Below are positions 9,438 through 21,083 of a DNA stretch of 64,000 bases, piece by piece. A model generated the notes under the pieces. The model saw only the letters and a program-made list of their open reading frames with translations. It did not search any database and was not told the origin of the DNA. Source of the stretch: Dactylonectria macrodidyma (lineage: Eukaryota > Ascomycota > Sordariomycetes > Hypocreales > Nectriaceae); the NCBI GenBank assembly GCA_020744425.1, contig JAGMUV010000001.1, forward strand, positions 2,604,001 through 2,668,000, given 5' to 3'. Each line of letters opens with the position of its first letter. Within the stretch, counting starts at the first letter, position 1. Position numbers and translations under genes: made by a program.

Positions 9438-12400
9438 ATTAAGAGTCTTACTGCTTTAACCGATTTATCTTAAAAAATCATTATTTTAATATTTTTAATA
9501 CTTTAAAATATTTATTATACTAAGGGCTTTTAGGACCTCTTTCTTATATATATAATGTCTCTATCTAAGCCTTAGAAGGAAGGTCTTATAGTAACCCTCT
9601 CTAAGCCTAGTGACTTTTATAACTAAGAGTATGAATTTTTCTTCTAAGTTAATAGTCTTAAGCTTTAACAATACTTTAAAAAGAAGACTTTTTTTAAAGA
9701 AGAACTAGCTATACTGAATATTAGAAAATGAAAATATATGAAAATAGCTGCTACTTAATGTATAATACGGTCTTAGATAGCTAACTCTAAAGAAAGCTCT
9801 CTAGATAATATCTAAGAAATAACTAGCGGAAGATGGTCTATATCTAATCTAACTAATTAAGGCTAGAAGATTTTTTAATAAGATCTTACCTTCTATTAGC
9901 TTAAAGAGAAGATCTTCAAAAAGGAATAAAAGGCTCTTAGAAGCCTTTAAGACTGGATTATTAGAACTATCTCTCTAAATCTTATTCTAACTTATTATTA
10001 ATCCTATAAATCGATATTTAAATAGTACTAGAACCTATAGGCCTAATATAGTAAGTCTAAAGAAAATAAAATAAGAGATATTCGAACTAAATATCTTACT
10101 TTAATAAAAATTGCTCTAAAGAGTATAAGCTAAGCCTTTAAGTAGCTAGATTAATAGAAAGAAACCCTAGCCAAAGGGTAATAATAAGAGGTTTTAGAAA
10201 CCCTATATAGCTATACGTAGGCTTAGGACTTCTTTAATATAATTACATAAGTCTTACTAAGCTAGACTGCGTTATATAAAATCTCTTTAAAGCCTCTATT
10301 ATAAAAAGGAGCTCTCTTATACTGGGATTTAGAGAATGACTTCTAAAACGAGCTTTAAGATATAGAAGCTATAAAAGGCTAAGTAGCCTATAGTGCGTTT
10401 TCTACGAGTTATGCTAGGGAGGACCTTAAGGATGATAAGGGGGATGCCTCTACTATTAAAGACTAGTACCACTCCTTAAAGAAGAGAGGAAAGAAATGTT
10501 AGTAGCCTTCTAAAAAGAGATAGGAGAAATGCTTAGTGTATAGACTATTCTATGAATTAAAGAAATGCTTCTATATCTTTCTAAGTTAGGTATAGAAGGG
10601 ATTTAAAGCCTGAGAAAGACTATAGAAAAGAGTAGAAAAAGCCTTTGAGGAAGACTTAGACCTACAGGCCTAAGTCAAAGCCCTTAAATGAAAAAGAACT
10701 AAGACCTCAGAAGCTAGAACCATATAGCTAAAGGAGGAAGGCTAAGAAGATTAATAACTATATAGCCAAGCAATTACTATAATTAAGGCTATATTTATAG
10801 CCTAAAAGGATAACTATCCTTTATAAAACTCTATAATCCTTAACTCTAGAACTACTATCTTAATTATAAATAACCTAGATAGACTAGCTAACTGCTAATA
10901 AGCCATCCCAAAAGACTTTATCTAAGCTAAGGACTGAAAGCTACTTATCTTAGGCTATAGAACTATAACTATTAGGCTTATAGAAAATCGAGCCCTAATA
11001 TTCAAAGATATAGCTTACTGCCCTTAACTCCTTATAACCCTAGTCTCCTTATATTAACTATAAAGGAAAGGCCTCTATTAGAATAACTAGTATAACTTAA
11101 TAACTCTCTAATAGCTTAATCAAATACTTACATGCTTAATCTAAGACCTATATAGTTAATATATTATTAAATATAGTTTAGTAAGGCCCTTAAAGGCCGC
11201 CTTTATAGCCTATAGGAAATTCACTTCTTATACTAAACAGGCCCTTTTAATAGGAGAAGCTATCTGCTAGTATAGCTGCTTAAAGCACCTGGGGCTATAA
11301 GCTCTTAAATACTTAGTCTTAGTATCTTAAGGGGTAAGAATTCGAGGTCTAACTACTGTTAAATGCAAAGCCTGTAGGATATTAAAGGTTAAGAGGCAGG
11401 TTAGATGGGCCTTAAGGCAGTCTGATCAGACTGCTAGTGAGCGTATTGCTATTGACTTCTATAACTATAAAGAAGGCATAGGCAGCTATACCTTATAGAT
11501 ATTACTAACTTGCTGAGCTACTGGATATATCTAGGATTACTATCTTATAGTCTATATAATAGATACTATTATTATAGCTTTTAAAGCCTTTTTAGGTTAT
11601 ATTAAATAGTAATATAGCCTTAAGGTTAGAGTCATCGAATGCGATAATGAGATTACAGAGGTTAAACTGAAGGTTAGAGACTTTTTTAGAGATAGAGCAA
11701 TTATCCTTAAGCCTTCAGTACTGCACACACAAGCCTAAAACGGCGGCGCTGAACGCTTAGGGAGTGTAATTAAGGATAAAGAAAGGGCTATGCAGATAGG
11801 AGCTAAGCTTTCTTATTAGTTATGGCTAGAAATCGGAAGAATAGCTGTTTATTTACATAACTGCATGCCTAGCTATAGGTCAGACTGAAAGACCCTATAT
11901 AATTAACTGCATATAGCATTAGCTAAAGCTAGAGGGATTCTATAACTGAAAAAGCAGCCAGATTAGACATATCTATAAGCATTTAGCTATAAGGCCTATA
12001 CAATGACCTCAGAAGCCTAATAGAAGGTTAACCACAAAATGTAACTTAAGCCTAAAGGCTGAATTAGCTTCTTAATAGGCTATAGGTCCTTGAATATCTA
12101 TAGGATCTAGATCCTTATAATTAACTAAATAGTTAATACTTAAGACATTATATTTAATAAAGATAAGATCTATAATAAAGACTAGGAATGATTTAAAGAT
12201 GATCTTCTTAAAGTCAATCTTAATAAAATAGCTAAATTCGTATAAGAGTCTGCCCTTCTAAATAAAGATAGCTTCGAAGAATTCAAAGCTAAAGACTCTT
12301 TTAAAGTAACTCTTCTAATAAACACTCTTACTGATAATAAGGGAATATAACTAGTAAAAGAAGCTAATAAAATAGTTAAATATATCAGCAGTCTATATAT

Positions 12401-14278
12401 AATAGTAAAATTTGTTTCTTTTCTAATACTACTAGAGTTACTACTATTAGCCCTTTTAGTATATTCTATCTAAACGCTCTATTAAGAAGTCGAGCTTATG
12501 ATTGAGATGAATGAAGGTATAATAATAGTTCTTTAGCAGGCAGCCTTCTTAGCCGGAAGAAAGATCTCTCTATATACTTTAATAGAACGGAAGCTCTGTT
12601 AGGGAGTGAAGATATATAAAAGCAATCTGCTACTACTCCTAAGGAAATACTAAGATCTTATGGATCATCCGTTTAGAAAACTCTTTTGAAAGGCTAAAGA
12701 AGATCACCTTTAAAGTCATAAGGAAATAAGGTCTTAGACTAAGATATAAGCTAAAGACCCTTAAGCCTTTAAATAATAGGTCCTTGGCTATATATAGGTA
12801 TATGTCTATAAGTATAATAAGTATAGCTGCTTTTAGAAGTGTAAAGTATGGCTAGTGGTTAGAGGAGACTAATAAGCTAAAGGGAGATTATAAGAGATAT
12901 ATATAGTTATACTAACTAGAAGGTCCTTTTAAACTCTAATAGTAATAGTAGCTAAGTTTGACTTAGAAATAGTCTAATATAATATAGTTAATATATTTAT
13001 ATATACTTTAATTAATTAGGATATTTTTATATATATACTTCTAGAATATAAGAAGGTAAGGACTATTTTATAACTAAATAAAGCTTTATATAGGCTATGA
13101 GTCTCTTTCTTACTATAGTAAAAGGAGCTTTTAAAAACCCTCTTAAAGCTTAGTTATATATAAATTCCTTATAAGCCTTACTACTTTAAGAAAGAAGGAA
13201 TCCTCTTCTTCTTCTATATTAATAATATTATTATAGCCTATTAAAAAGCTTAGGAAGATAAGGCTAAAGAAATAATTAAATAGCTCTAATTAAGATATAA
13301 GCTAATAAGTAGTAATTTTATATAATAGTTCCTTAGAATAGAAGTTATATAAGACTGACCTTTAAGAAAGATTTAACTATCTTAAATAATCTATATTAAT
13401 AAAATTATAAACTTAGCTAATAAAAGAATAGCTATAATACTAATAACTTAAATAGAGCTATAGCTTTAAATAGGGCTAGCAACTCTAGCAGAAATTTAAC
13501 ACTACTAACATAAGGTTAGCTCAGTCCTCTATATTATTATTAACACCTGACTTAATATAGCCTTCACTGTTTTTAGATTAGTACAATTCCTTACTAATCT
13601 AAGCAGAGCTTATTAAGAAGCTACTAACCGCATTATTCACTACCTTATATATACTAAGTACTAAGCCCTAGCCTTCGGAAGGCCTAGTGGCCTTAAAGTT
13701 ACTAGTAATGCCTCCTTTACAGATAATACTCTTAACTGAAAAAGTTTATAGGCTTATATAATTAAGCTGTTTAATGGGTTGGTTAGTTAGAGAGTTAGTA
13801 AGTAAGATATAATTACTATATCTATAATAGAAGCAGAACTCTTAGCCTTAGTATAGGCGGCTAAGGAGTCCCTCTATATAAACTAATTACTAAAGGAGCT
13901 TATAGTTTAATTAAATAACTCGATTATCTAGATTGACTATAATAACACTCAGACTATTAACCTTATGACTGTTAAAATAGCTACTTTAAAGACTAAGCTA
14001 AGGTATATAGATATCTACAATCACTAGCTAAAGCAGGAGGTTTAAAAAGGGAAAATTCAGGTTAAATATACTAAGTTAATAGATATGGTTATAGATAGCT
14101 TAATAAAGGCCCTGCTAGTAGGAAAATGGAACCGCTTCCTTTATTAACTTAGCCTAAATAACATTCAGGAAAAATAGCAGAACTGGAAGTAGGAAGGAAT
14201 AGAAGAAAGGCTCTAAAACATAGAAGACTGCCTATAAAATATAGGCTTAATAGGGACCTACTTAAGCCTGAGGGGGTG

Positions 14279-14489
14279 TGTTAAATAGTAGCAAAAGGAA
14301 GCTTATAGAAGTAGTTTAAAAAGCTAATAAATATTATCATTAAAGATAATAGTTACTACCTATTGCCATAGGCTTAGCAAGCAACTTCTAGTTAATTCTA
14401 CATAGTACAGAAAAGGCATATAGAGCTTGCTCTAAAAACCTTAAGCAGTAAGGACAGAATACACAATTTTTACACCCTAATATTTGACA
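14279..14489 (+). repeat. 3' LTR of the Copia element
   Basis: 211 bp beginning TGTTAAATAG and ending TTGACA, followed by the target duplication GTTAG. Differences from the 5' LTR are nearly all C/T or G/A. Confidence 0.93.
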
Positions 14490-14494
14490 GTTAG

Positions 14495-14748
14495 CCTAAT
14501 CCGCAACTTGGGCGGGGGTGATTGAGTTCTGCTGGGTTCATGCATGGCCTGTGCGCGAGAATGGTGAGCTTAATTCAGTCCTAATTTCTCAGGCTAGAAT
14601 TGATATAGACATGTATTAGGCTTATTAAAAACTATAATAAATTTATAAATAAATAGAGGTAAAATAATACAAAAATATAATATATTAAATACTTATATTT
14701 GATTAAGATATAAATTAGATAATAATAATTCGCTCTATATTTTATATA
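14495..14748. other. Unassigned spacer, part AT-rich
   Basis: About 100 bp of ordinary composition is followed by an AT-rich stretch from about 14600 up to the inverted-repeat element. No gene seen. Confidence 0.5.
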
Positions 14749-15181
14749 TAACGTATATGATAAGCATGCCGGTCAAATAAGCTTGCCGGTCACTCATACT
14801 GTACAGCTAAAAGTAACAATATTAGATTTTCAAAAACGGGCTATATAACTATTAAAAATATAAAAAAAGCATTTTTAGATATTTAAAGAAAAAGAAAATA
14901 GTATAGGATTTTTCTTAAATTTTTAGCTAGCTTATTATATATAAAAATATAAAGGTACACAGTGCGAATAGGCTTTTTCTTAATAACTTTATAGAAAAAA
15001 AATAAGTAAAGTTTTATAAAATCTTCTTAAATATTATATTATATAATTAACCTATGTTTTAAGTTTTAGCTATTTTAGGCCTAGTTCTGACTTTTAGGAA
15101 TTTTTTAAAAATTGCGATTTAAGGTATAAAATGCAAGTGACCGGTATACTTGTTTGACCGGCATGCTTATCATGTACGTTA
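14749..15181. mobile_element. Short inverted-repeat element (MITE-like, TA-flanked)
   Basis: Left arm 14749-14794 and right arm 15136-15181 are 46-bp imperfect inverted repeats; the outer 24 bp (TAACGTAYATGATAAGCATG...) match almost perfectly. Both ends are flanked by TA, as in Tc1/mariner-pogo insertions. The ~340-bp interior is AT-rich and non-coding. It is either a MITE or an internally deleted transposon; the family is not certain. Confidence 0.75.
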
Positions 15182-15310
15182 ACTATTTTTACATGCCCTA
15201 GAAGCAGCACTAGCTTACGCCGGGCGAGTCACTGGCCCGGCACTGGAATGGGAGCTTTATAGCGGACCTAGGCCCTAAGATAGAGGGCCAGAGATTAATC
15301 CCACGCCTAC

Positions 15311-16271
15311 ATGACCCCTACCAGTGACCCTACAGCTATTGACCTGCGTCTCTCACTCACTCTTCTCGATAGGCAACGTACAATTATTAGATCTGCTTTA
15401 TCTCATTTCTCTTCACCCCCATTACCTACCAAAGAGCATACTGACATGATTGACGATGATTCCAAGTATTTTTGCTTGAGCGGCGACGTCCCCGTCGGTG
15501 GGCCAAGCACCTGGCACGTCACCGATTAGGACCGGAGGCGGGTGGCTTCGGTAACCATGGACGGGGAGCAGGACGACGAGAGTGTTGCCGTTGACCATTT
15601 CAGCCGCTATAGCAGCCAACTATCTTCCGACATCTACAGGATCTATGTATCGAAAACTGGCGAGATCATTTCGGAGTATACCGATTCGAAGAACAATCAG
15701 ACCTGCAGCGTACACTATCCACTCCTCATGAAGCCCTTCTCCCGGAAGGATGCGCAAATGTCCTGGAAGGAGATGAACCTGTGGATGCGTCTGCCCCACC
15801 ACCCAAATATCGTCCCGTTTGACCGTATTGTCGTTTGACGAGCTCGAGGGTGGCGTGGTCGGATTTACCAACGTCTACGTACCCGGCGGCAATATAGAGC
15901 AGAACAAGTCGCGCGTTTTCAGACTGAAGTGGGTGAAGCATCCAGGGGTGAAGTTAGATCATCCAGTTGCATCATATCAGCTCATGTTGCCAGAATGGCA
16001 GAAGAGAAGGGCAGGAGACCTCTCTGCCGTCCATCCAAACGACATTCCAGAGGCGATTGACTGGCCTCCCAGGCCCAAGCCACCGCAGATGACTATTTCT
16101 CTGAAGGATGCACATGGGCAACCGTTCTCCTTAACCGTAGACAAGCAGTATGAGAGGCGGCAGGATGTGCGGGATAGGGGTGATATGGTCTTAAATTGGG
16201 AACGCCCGCCGCAGAGACTTTTGGACAACGGGACTCGGGTGCTCTCTAGCGGTGAAGTGATCAATTGTTAG
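15311..16271 (+). pseudogene. Fungal kinase-like gene remnant lacking the catalytic core
   Basis: The N-terminal part ('MTPTSDPTAIDLRLSLTLLD...', 'FSRYSSQLSSDIYRIYV', 'WKEMNLWMRLPHHPNIVPFDR') and the tail ('ASYQLMLPEWQKRRAGD', 'AIDWPPRPKPP', 'WERPPQRLLDNGTRVLSSG') match a common fungal kinase-like family. At about 15930 the frame runs from 'KSRVFRLK' straight into 'WVKHPGVKLDHP', so the region that should hold the HQD catalytic loop and the DFD segment is missing. In addition a TAG interrupts the frame at 15527-15529, and one extra T near 15837 shifts the frame between 'FDRIVV' and 'DELEGGVVGF'. Three independent lesions make this a pseudogene. Confidence 0.8.
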
Positions 16272-16750
16272 ATATAATATTAACTGCTATTGCTGAATTG
16301 TATTTAAGAAATAGACTGTCAAGGGGCTCGCTGGCATGGCTTGGGCAGCTTCTCCAGCCTGAGGCCGGTGCAGTAAATGCTTCTCCTAAGACGCCCCCAG
16401 TAGTCTACTTTGTAGTCGCCCTCTTCCATGCTCGGGACTGAAGTATTGAGAGAGTCTCTTCGCTGGAATAAAATATGGGCGTGCATATATATATGAGCCC
16501 GACATCAAGACCTTGGACCCCTAATGGGTCAACGATGAACAACAGAGGGCTTTTGTTAATCCAAACACGGAATTTCCGGGACCTAAGAAGGCGTCTTGAC
16601 CAATTGAGCACAGGGCCACTAAGATACGACAATGCCTTGATTAGGAGAAGCAACGTCGCAGCCTCGGTGGCGTTGTAATTGATCCTTTTTCTCACCAGAC
16701 TATAATGAATTGGTAAAAGCACCTTCCATTTCCCAATACTGTCCTAGTCC
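16272..16750. other. Spacer without a supported gene
   Basis: A 105-codon minus frame (16405-16722) has protein-like composition, but I recognise no family. Confidence 0.4.
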
Positions 16751-18395
16751 TTACTTCTGTCTATGTAGCCTCTTAGATCTCCGTAACGCCATGGGTGCTT
16801 CTTCAGACGTGTCACCGCGCGTCTCTCCAGGTCTCGCGGTTGACGAACGTAGGGGCTTGGCAGTCATCACCTTTCGTCTCTTGTTGCGACTCTGGGCGGC
16901 AGAATTAGACGCCGGTGGCACGCGGGACTTGGCGGTTTCTGAAGTTCGCTTCCGGCCCTCCTCCAGAAGAATATCTATAGCCTCGTGAAGTTCCTTGAGC
17001 CGCTCATTCCGGCCCCAATGAAGAATGTTGTAAATCCATCTGCGAAACTCGACGTGATGTTGAGGATCCTGGAGCAAGAAGCACTGGACAGGTGCTGTCT
17101 TGTACAGCTCATCCTGCTTCCATGTGGCGTAAAGTCTTGCTTCTGTACCATTGGTGGCAATGCTGAATGCAGTGTTCTCAATGACCTTACTACTCCCACA
17201 ACACTTGAGGCGATGGTTAAGATCTTCAATGAGGTTGACACAGGATGTAGCTGCCCCTAGACACTGGTTTGTCGCAGCCCACATGCTCCCTCTATCCCCC
17301 TTAAACTTAATAGTGAAGAATGGGTAGAGCAACAGGCTGTTATTAGCCTTTACTTCTTGCACTAGAAGCAGAATGTGGGCTCGTTGGTGAGGGAATGCTT
17401 TTTTAAGGTCATATCCATAAAGCACATCTGGTATGGGTGTGCTGACTCTCATGCCATTGAGCGCGGTATTAGGGACTACCTCATACCGCATTGGCTTCTT
17501 CAGGTCACGCTGAAGGCAATCCCGCTGATCGCCTGTGGGAATAATCTCTCTGCGGAAGTAATCATCCACTTGTTCTTCACATGCTTGGGCGCCATGGAAT
17601 ATGAAGCCCTGTAACATGCTATCCTGTAGCACTTCGGCTCTCGTGATGGTTGAAGTGTTCTGATTCTGACGGATTGACGTAATTAACTCAGCAACATTCG
17701 GAGGTAAAGCTTCTCCGAGCTCTTGCATGAATATGTTGTTTGCATTCAAGTTGCATTCTCGGTAGTCTGAATGCTCAACAAGAGTTCCGCTCTGTTGACC
17801 GTCGCCAACAACAGAGGCAAATGGGAAACCCGATCTGCTGTGCGTATCTGCCATTGAAATGCGCTCTGGCATCTCCTTCGCCAGAGCGCGATCGAAATTC
17901 CCTGTCGGACTCATCGCGGGCGCTGACCTAGTCATGTGCTCTCGGGTGTGATTGTTGGTATTTGAATGGAGCTGAAGACGGCTCTCCGATCGACAGAGTC
18001 GTGTGTCTTGATTAGACCCGACTGACTCGAGCCAGTTGAGGATTCTCCTGCGTAGCTGGTCGCGGCTGGAATTGCATAGAACAGGCATCCGCCCAGGCTG
18101 TGTGTCGGTTGGCCATCTGATGCTGTACAAGTGCGATGCTTCCACGGTCTGGGTAGAGAACCCAAATGGTTGAGCTCTCTCTCTCCTAGTGGGCACTAGA
18201 TGGATATCGTCGAGATGCGGTTTCGGCTGGGGCGGCGGTGCAACTGTAGCGCAACGAGGTCAATACACCACGCCGCTCCTGGCATGATATTGTCGAGTAA
18301 TGCGTACCTTTTACTTTTCTGCCATCCTCAGCGTCTGAGAGCCTCTTTCGTAAAGTCTGAGAGCGCGTCCACCTTTTGGAGGTTGAGGGTTTCAT
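16751..18395 (-). CDS. DUF7924 (PD-(D/E)XK nuclease-fold) protein with altered catalytic residue
   Basis: Exons 18395-18308 and 18243-16751 are joined over a 64-nt intron (gtacgc...acag) and give 526 residues. The start 'MKPSTSKRWTRSQTLRKR' is basic. The core matches DUF7924: 'PIPDVLYGYD', 'LLYPFFTIKFKGD', 'MWAATNQCLGAATSCVNLIEDLN', 'AFSIATNGTEARLYATWK', then 'LKELHEAIDILLEEGRKRTSETAKSR' and a basic Arg/Lys-rich tail, possibly nuclear. The family usually has E-x-K in the third motif; here it reads K-F-K (codon AAG at 17306-17308), one G-to-A step from GAG. The rest of the frame is intact. The function of this family is unknown; loss of nuclease activity is inference. Confidence 0.82.
18244..18307 (-). 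other. 64-nt intron of the DUF7924 gene
   Basis: Donor gtacgc after AAAAG, acceptor ctacag. It contains an in-frame TGA and its removal keeps the frame (phase 1). Confidence 0.6.
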
Positions 18396-18584
18396 TGTGA
18401 ACGATGTGCTGATCGATGTGCGGAGTGTTCTTTTATTAATGATATTGTAGGCTCAAGGAAGAAATGAAACATCAGACTACGTTTCGTAGCAAACTGCGCG
18501 TAGACGTCGTTATATAGCAAGCCTCTGGTACTATAGACAAGAGAGGCTCTGAAAACCGTCGGATGCCAGCAGTTGTGGGGTCGG

Positions 18585-18743
18585 GCTACTGAAAACAAAG
18601 AACAGTTCAATACATAGAATCTTCTATGCATCTGTCCCTTAGACAATCGGGCTCCTGAACACAAAGAACGGCTCAATGCATAGAATCTTCTATGCATCTG
18701 TCTCTTAGACAATCGGGGTACTGAAAACAAAGAACGGTTCGAA
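18585..18743. repeat. 66-bp tandem repeat, 2.4 copies
   Basis: Copies start at about 18585, 18651 and 18717 (partial) and differ at a few positions. The 66-bp unit keeps a reading frame (22 codons) on the minus strand. It lies at the 3' end of the HET pseudogene. Confidence 0.9.
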
Positions 18744-20370
18744 CAACCTTCTGTTTCGCCGTACCAAAACATACTCCCAAAGGAGTCGCTTCTCAACACT
18801 TCGTGGTCCGAATTGTTCCTTGTTCTCGTACGCATTTAGTAGGCTGTTGACATTGGCTTCGCTCAGGCCCGTAAATTGCCGAAACTTGATGTCTTGCTCC
18901 ACTACTGCCTTGGACAGATGCGGTACAAATGGCCCGTCTGGTATAGAAACACGCATGACTCTCTCTGCCTTGTGAGCCGAAACTAACTCGCTATTCGACG
19001 TAAAATTTGGCGGAGAGCAGCCTTTTGTTCTTCGAGTCTGACGAAGTCGATTAGCCGTTCTCGGGATCCCATTCATGACACGACTGGAGAAGTCTCGTAA
19101 ACTATGCCTATGACCCTCCTTTGCAATACCAAGTGATCTGGATTATCGGACTCTGGGTCTGGTTGCACCTACGACAAGCTCGGACATGCTTTGAAAGGAA
19201 CACGACCGGCTCGATAAAACAATGGCACGCTCAACAGTTCCGACACCAATTTGGAGCCCATGATGGAAAGTTCTCGGGGAAATCAACAGAGAAATGGGAT
19301 TTGTGGCGAGATTGGCGCGGTGCAACGGCTAAGATGTCCAGGTTTCCGGTCGCCGCAATGATGGTTCTTGCCACTTCAATGAACACACGATATACTGGTA
19401 CGTCGTAAGTCGGTCTGATCTGAATGCGAGGATATTTGTTCAGAGCAAGAAATGCGTAGACATGATCTCTCGGTTCAGAAACCTTGAAGTCACTGCTCAT
19501 GCGCGAAAGAAGCGAGTGAAAATCCTCTCGAATCTCCTTGTTGTTTCACATGATCTGGAAAGGATGGTTCTTCCGCAAGTACGAGATTTCGTAGTCTAGA
19601 AACTCAGAGAAAGACTCTCTTCCAATGTCTCGGAGGAGACAGGTTACGAGGAACATGGTGTCAGGATGCCATCGGAATCTCCCGAGTGCGAGGATAGCCT
19701 TACGAGCAAGTATGAATTGTTGCACGATCCATGCACGCTCGAACTATGGTAACTTCATTACTGATATCATGGCCTGTCTGTTGAGATGGGCCTCCAATGA
19801 GAATATAAAGGCTTCCCTGAGCGCTGTGTCGGTAGTCGAGTCAACCCTGGATTTCTCGAAGTCTTGAAATATTCGATCAACTCGTTCCGCGCCATCGCCT
19901 TCGAGGCCTAGCCAAACGAAGACTTTACAGGCTTTACGGTATATATCTCCCATCTTGGCAACTTGTTGATTTCTCTCTTCTGTGTTGCTCTGATTGATGC
20001 AAATCTGATCGATCCAGATGAAACCCTCTTCGATGTCGTTGAGAACATAAACTAGGGCGTTAGCGACGGACTTGGTGATTGGCAGGAAGCTGTTGTCGCA
20101 CAATGTGAGTCGATAATCTCGATCAGGGCTTCCCCAGACGTAGGAAAGCGCAACGAAAGAGGGGCAAGCCGTGAGGCTAATTCGATCAATCCCGATCTCG
20201 TGGTTGAGTGCGGTGAATGCTGGGCCCTTGACCACAGAGCATTCAGCAGGACCAGTGGAAGGTGGAAGTGGATGCTCGTCGGCATCGTAATACCCTGATC
20301 TCCTTGTGCTGTAGTGGAGTGTAAATATGCCTTTTTTTTTTTCTTTTTTCTTTTTTTTTGGCGCGAACAT
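18705..20370 (-). pseudogene. HET-domain (heterokaryon incompatibility) gene, nonsense-mutated
   Basis: The HET domain is clear: 'FVALSYVWGSPDRDYRL', 'FIWIDQICINQSNTEERNQQV', 'KMGDIYRKACKVFVWLG'. After 'MKLP' a TAG (19744-19746) replaces the Trp expected in the family's 'LPWF.R.WIVQE' motif; the same frame continues 'FERAWIVQQFILARKA'. A second stop (TGA, 19546-19548) and a third (19231-19233) follow, with coding-like sequence between them ('SEPRDHVYAFLALNKY'). A further piece lies at 18705-19076. The likely start is ATG at 20370, followed by a lysine run made by a poly-A tract. HET proteins trigger cell death on non-self fusion; this copy is dead. Confidence 0.85.
20331..20359. repeat. Poly-T/C homopolymer tract
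   Basis: Nearly pure T with two C interruptions; on the minus strand it encodes the Lys/Glu run near the HET start. Confidence 0.8.
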
Positions 20371-21083
20371 GATCAACGTCGGCGATGGAGCGCAAGCTAG
20401 AAGATAAAGATGCCAGGGACGTTGATTGTTTGATTGATCGAGGTTAACTCCAGTTACCATGCAGCCAGCAGCCAACGCCCAACAGCCCCTCTCTTCTCTG
20501 TCTGAGAGGGACGAGGAGAGGGGCACGCAACCATTCGTCAGCTATGGGCCAAAGAGGGGATTGAATTGATCTACCTGACAAGCCCCCAAATTGGTACCAG
20601 AGTCAGCTGCCGGAATGCATCTAGACCCTTGGTCTGGTAGCGATTGACATACTGAAGGACACACGTAAGGCAAAGAAAACTTACCGTGGGACCCTATAGC
20701 TTGAGGATCTTTGTCGGCGCAAACTGCCCATCCCTCAACTGGCCGCTTGAGTGGGCGGGTACTGGTTATGTGTGCGCTTAGAATCGCGTTCTGGTTGGCC
20801 CATTTAGCCCCATGAACTGGGTTCATAGGAGGGGTATCTGGTTCAATGATATGATTCGTCCTTTCTATAGTATTAATAAGCAGGCAGCAAGATGGAGCCC
20901 TGGGATGGTGGCCTTTACCAGAGCGCTAATATGAGATAATTACTACTGTCACATCGAGCGAGGATTGGGTATTTCACCCCGATGCTCCCTCGCGATTAAC
21001 TATTACATCTGAGACTCATAATAATATTCTTTTGCGTTTCGATCTTCGCTTCCATTAGAAAGCGACTTGTTACATATGTTACA
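20371..21083. other. Divergent spacer between HET remnant and STAND N-domain gene
   Basis: Short frames only, none recognised. It would hold the promoter of the gene at 21084. Confidence 0.5.

Larger units (their letters stand above)
9227..14489 (+). mobile_element. Ty1/Copia LTR retrotransposon, full length, RIP-inactivated
   Basis: The 5,263-bp element is bounded by two 211-bp LTRs and by a GTTAG duplication (9222-9226 and 14490-14494). No frame of 60 codons survives inside, but translating through stops shows Copia order: an integrase CxxC (near 11360), catalytic D (11454-11456, 'RIAIDFYN'), D (near 11643), E in 'NGGAER' (11751), a 'GYRS.NIYRI' GAG-POL linker motif, then reverse transcriptase and RNase H ('SFTDN'). 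The RT box has become 'YINN' at 13215-13226. The sequence is very AT-rich with TAA/TAG at former CAA/CAG/TGG codons, as RIP makes. A purine run at 14271-14277 directly precedes the 3' LTR. It is defunct. Confidence 0.95.
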
